Origin: Candidatus Villigracilis saccharophilus
Lineage (GTDB): Bacteria > Chloroflexota > Anaerolineae > Anaerolineales > Villigracilaceae
Assembly (NCBI GenBank): GCA_016709305.1
Contig: JADJNA010000011.1
Coordinates: forward strand, 1 to 18,262
Direction of reading: 5' to 3'
Length of the DNA: 18,262 nucleotides
In this document: positions 16,883-18,262 of the stretch, one piece after another
Numbering within the stretch: the first letter of the stretch is position 1
Layout: each line of letters opens with the position of its first letter
Translations under genes and position numbers: made by a program
The notes under the pieces: model-generated
Told to the model about the DNA's origin: nothing
Databases searched by the model: none
Seen by the model: only the letters and a program-made list of their open reading frames with translations

Positions 16883-18109
16883 TTACCGGGTCAGATAAAT
16901 GACAACACCAGCTCCAACTACGACAAGACATTCAACAAGGAACATGCCGATCAGCAAAATAAGCTGCCGGTTGCTCGCCAAGGATCTTTCCTTGTTGGCA
17001 TCAACTTTCGTTTTTGGCGTTGGGCCGATGATTTTAATTTTGGCGCGACAGGTTGTGAGGTGGGAGGCGCTTCTCCGTCCTCAAACGCGAAACCCAGTTC
17101 GCTGGCGTTGAAGGGTTGGGATGTTTCTGCGGCATTGAATATCGCTTTGGCGCGCGAGACAGGTTGTTCGCTTGCGGAGGGGAGCGCTGTCGCTGGTTTG
17201 ACTTCGTCGATCGGACGCGGATTAACCAAACGGTCAGCGAGATCGTAAACATATTCATTTCGCCAGATGGGGCGTGCTTGAAGATCGAACTCCTGAACTG
17301 CTTGATGGCATCGCTCATGACCACGCGTGCCATGGGCCGTAAGGAATCAATGGGTGCCGGGATCGGTGAGGACCAAGACCGCTTCGGCCGCCACAGACAT
17401 GTCAACTTTGGATCTCAAGATGTTTGGAAGGCCCGCGTCAATTTCCAGACGCGGTCAATTAAATTTATACTGGCTGGCAGTCCGCGCCCGTTTATGACCG
17501 TGTTCCATTGATCGCCTTTTGGCCTCGAAGAAGCCTTTGATAGGCGTCATATAGATCACTGAAACACCGTCAGACTGATCAGGACCAGCGGGATGACGAT
17601 CTCGCTGTTCGGCAGGGTGAAGTTACTGATAACCACAAACCCTTTTCAAGGATGCGTTCCAATTGCGCGATGACGCTTTTGGGCTTCCAGTTCGGCATGC
17701 CAGTTGAACCCGGTATTTTAATGTCCCCTGAACTCGGGCAAAAAATCTGATCTGGCCTTGGGCATCTTGCAGCGGGGTTTTTCTATGATTTTCATAAAAT
17801 CCATTAAAAAGCTGGTGTTTCTCCAAGTTCGTCACGGGTTGCGTTATCGCGGGTGGCGAGCAGTTCGCGGTCAGTTTGTTTTACGATTATCACAGGCTTT
17901 CCTAACTTGAAGGTGCTTGTTTTTAGGTCTTCACGCGTGCCGAGCACGCATTGCTCACCTTTTGGAGACGTTCCAGCAATGTTTTTCGATCCACCAGAAC
18001 ACGGTCTGAAAAAGTAGCCCCCGCGCTGCGCTCGTAAGCGCGCACCATTATGATCTGTCCATTCTTGCAACGCGCCGCCTCAATGACACCATCAATTTTT
18101 TGCTCTCAT
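16883..18109 (-). CDS. Membrane-anchored NERD-like protein, function unknown (frameshifted)
   Basis: Repaired, the N-terminal region reads IDGVIEAARCKNGQIIMVR, YERSAGATFSDRVLVDRK, then a small beta region (GKPVIIVKQTDRELLATRD). A middle domain has AQLERILEKG, FVVISNFTLPNSEIVIPLVL, VIYMTPIKGFFEAK and AAEAVLVLTDPGTH, a pattern of strands and a Glu/Lys turn that reminds me of the nuclease-related NERD fold, though the catalytic residues are not clear. A Pro/Ala/Ser-rich linker follows (PATALPSASEQP onward) and the chain ends in a helix (LILLIGMFLVECLVVVGAGV) plus YLTR, placing the domains on the cytoplasmic side. At least five one-base breaks are present. The start ATG 18109 has AGAGGA five bases upstream. 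It is the first gene of a unit with the glycosyltransferase and rnhB. The NERD label is a similarity by eye only. Confidence 0.5.
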
Positions 18110-18126
18110 CGGATTCCTCTAGGGTA

Positions 18127-18132
18127 ATTTTA
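18127..18132 (-). promoter_or_regulatory. Candidate extended -10 box of the NERD-like gene
   Basis: On the minus strand TGCTAAAAT combines a TGn element with a TAAAAT -10, 17 bases before the ATG at 18109. No -35 box is clear. Confidence 0.4.
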
Positions 18133-18161
18133 GCACAGACAGGATTAAGTTTTGAGGTCAG

Positions 18162-18191
18162 GGAGACATGGAAAGTTCTTTCCATGTCTCC
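18162..18191. repeat. Perfect 14-bp inverted repeat (strong hairpin)
   Basis: GGAGACATGGAAAG and CTTTCCATGTCTCC pair without mismatch around a TT centre. It lies 13 bases after the 3' end of the tRNA on the minus strand and may act as its terminator, but no T-run follows on either strand. Confidence 0.8.
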
Positions 18192-18204
18192 TCCTGCCTT
18201 TATG

Positions 18205-18262
18205 TCGGGGGGCGAGAGGATCTGAACCTCCGACCTCTTGCTCCCAAAGCAAGCGCTAGCCG
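18205..18262 (-). tRNA. tRNA-Pro (anticodon UGG), 5' part outside window
   Basis: Read on the minus strand, the anticodon arm is CTTGC-TTTGGGA-GCAAG with anticodon TGG (Pro). The T arm is GGAGG-TTCAGAT-CCTCT, followed by a C-rich acceptor strand ending in CGA; no CCA is encoded. The D arm is cut by the right edge. Position 58 of the T loop reads G instead of the near-invariant A, and the acceptor C run looks one or two bases too long; both may be sequence errors. Confidence 0.85.

Noticed and set aside
1..18262. CRISPR arrays, insertion sequences, integrases, prophage genes
   Set aside because: I found no regularly spaced repeats, no transposase or integrase motif and no terminal inverted repeats around any gene.

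Overview
The window looks like a piece of a bacterial chromosome of moderate GC, most likely from the Chloroflexota, class Anaerolineae. That assignment is an inference from gene content (a CHASE4/PAS histidine kinase, a stand-alone SCP2-type thiolase, LysM and NERD-like surface proteins, an ABC permease with a PQQ-type propeller) and from apparent leaderless promoters; no rRNA or other marker gene is present. A dominant property of the sequence is frame breakage: most genes right of about 7.2 kb are cut into two or more frames that rejoin perfectly when one base is added or removed, often in a short homopolymer. I read these as residual long-read errors rather than mass gene decay, so broken genes are given with their full reconstructed extents.

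Layout, left to right. (1) 1-1941, minus: a membrane sensor histidine kinase running off the left edge. (2) 2125-3935, plus: an O-methyltransferase and a PatB/MalY-type PLP enzyme in one transcription unit, ended by a hairpin terminator. (3) 4011-4396: the only long gene-free stretch, holding two related GGT-rich inverted elements 120 bp apart. (4) 4397-4888, minus: a small lipoprotein with an emfourin-like domain. (5) 4995-8009, plus: a thiolase, a PilZ protein, and a tandem pair of PlsC-type acyltransferases. (6) 7976-14749, minus: an apparent operon read leftward as dppB-like permease, dppC-like permease fused to a PQQ-type beta-propeller, D-hydantoinase/dihydropyrimidinase, a small beta-carbonic anhydrase-like protein, and a SulP anion transporter. 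(7) 14840-15665, plus, divergent: a LysM/SdrD-B-like surface protein. (8) 15699-18109, minus: a NERD-like membrane protein, a family 2 glycosyltransferase and RNase HII, transcribed in that order. (9) A partial tRNA-Pro(UGG) at the right edge.

The most interesting unit is the 7976-14749 operon. Its genes are packed very tightly: dppB overlaps the fusion gene by about 23 nt, the fusion gene overlaps the hydantoinase by an ATGA, and only 4 nt separate the hydantoinase from the carbonic anhydrase-like gene. It links an importer whose inner-membrane subunit carries an outside-facing propeller to a cyclic-amide hydrolase and to bicarbonate-type functions (small beta-CA plus SulP). A plausible but untested reading is uptake and hydrolysis of a cyclic ureide or similar compound, with handling of the released CO2/bicarbonate.
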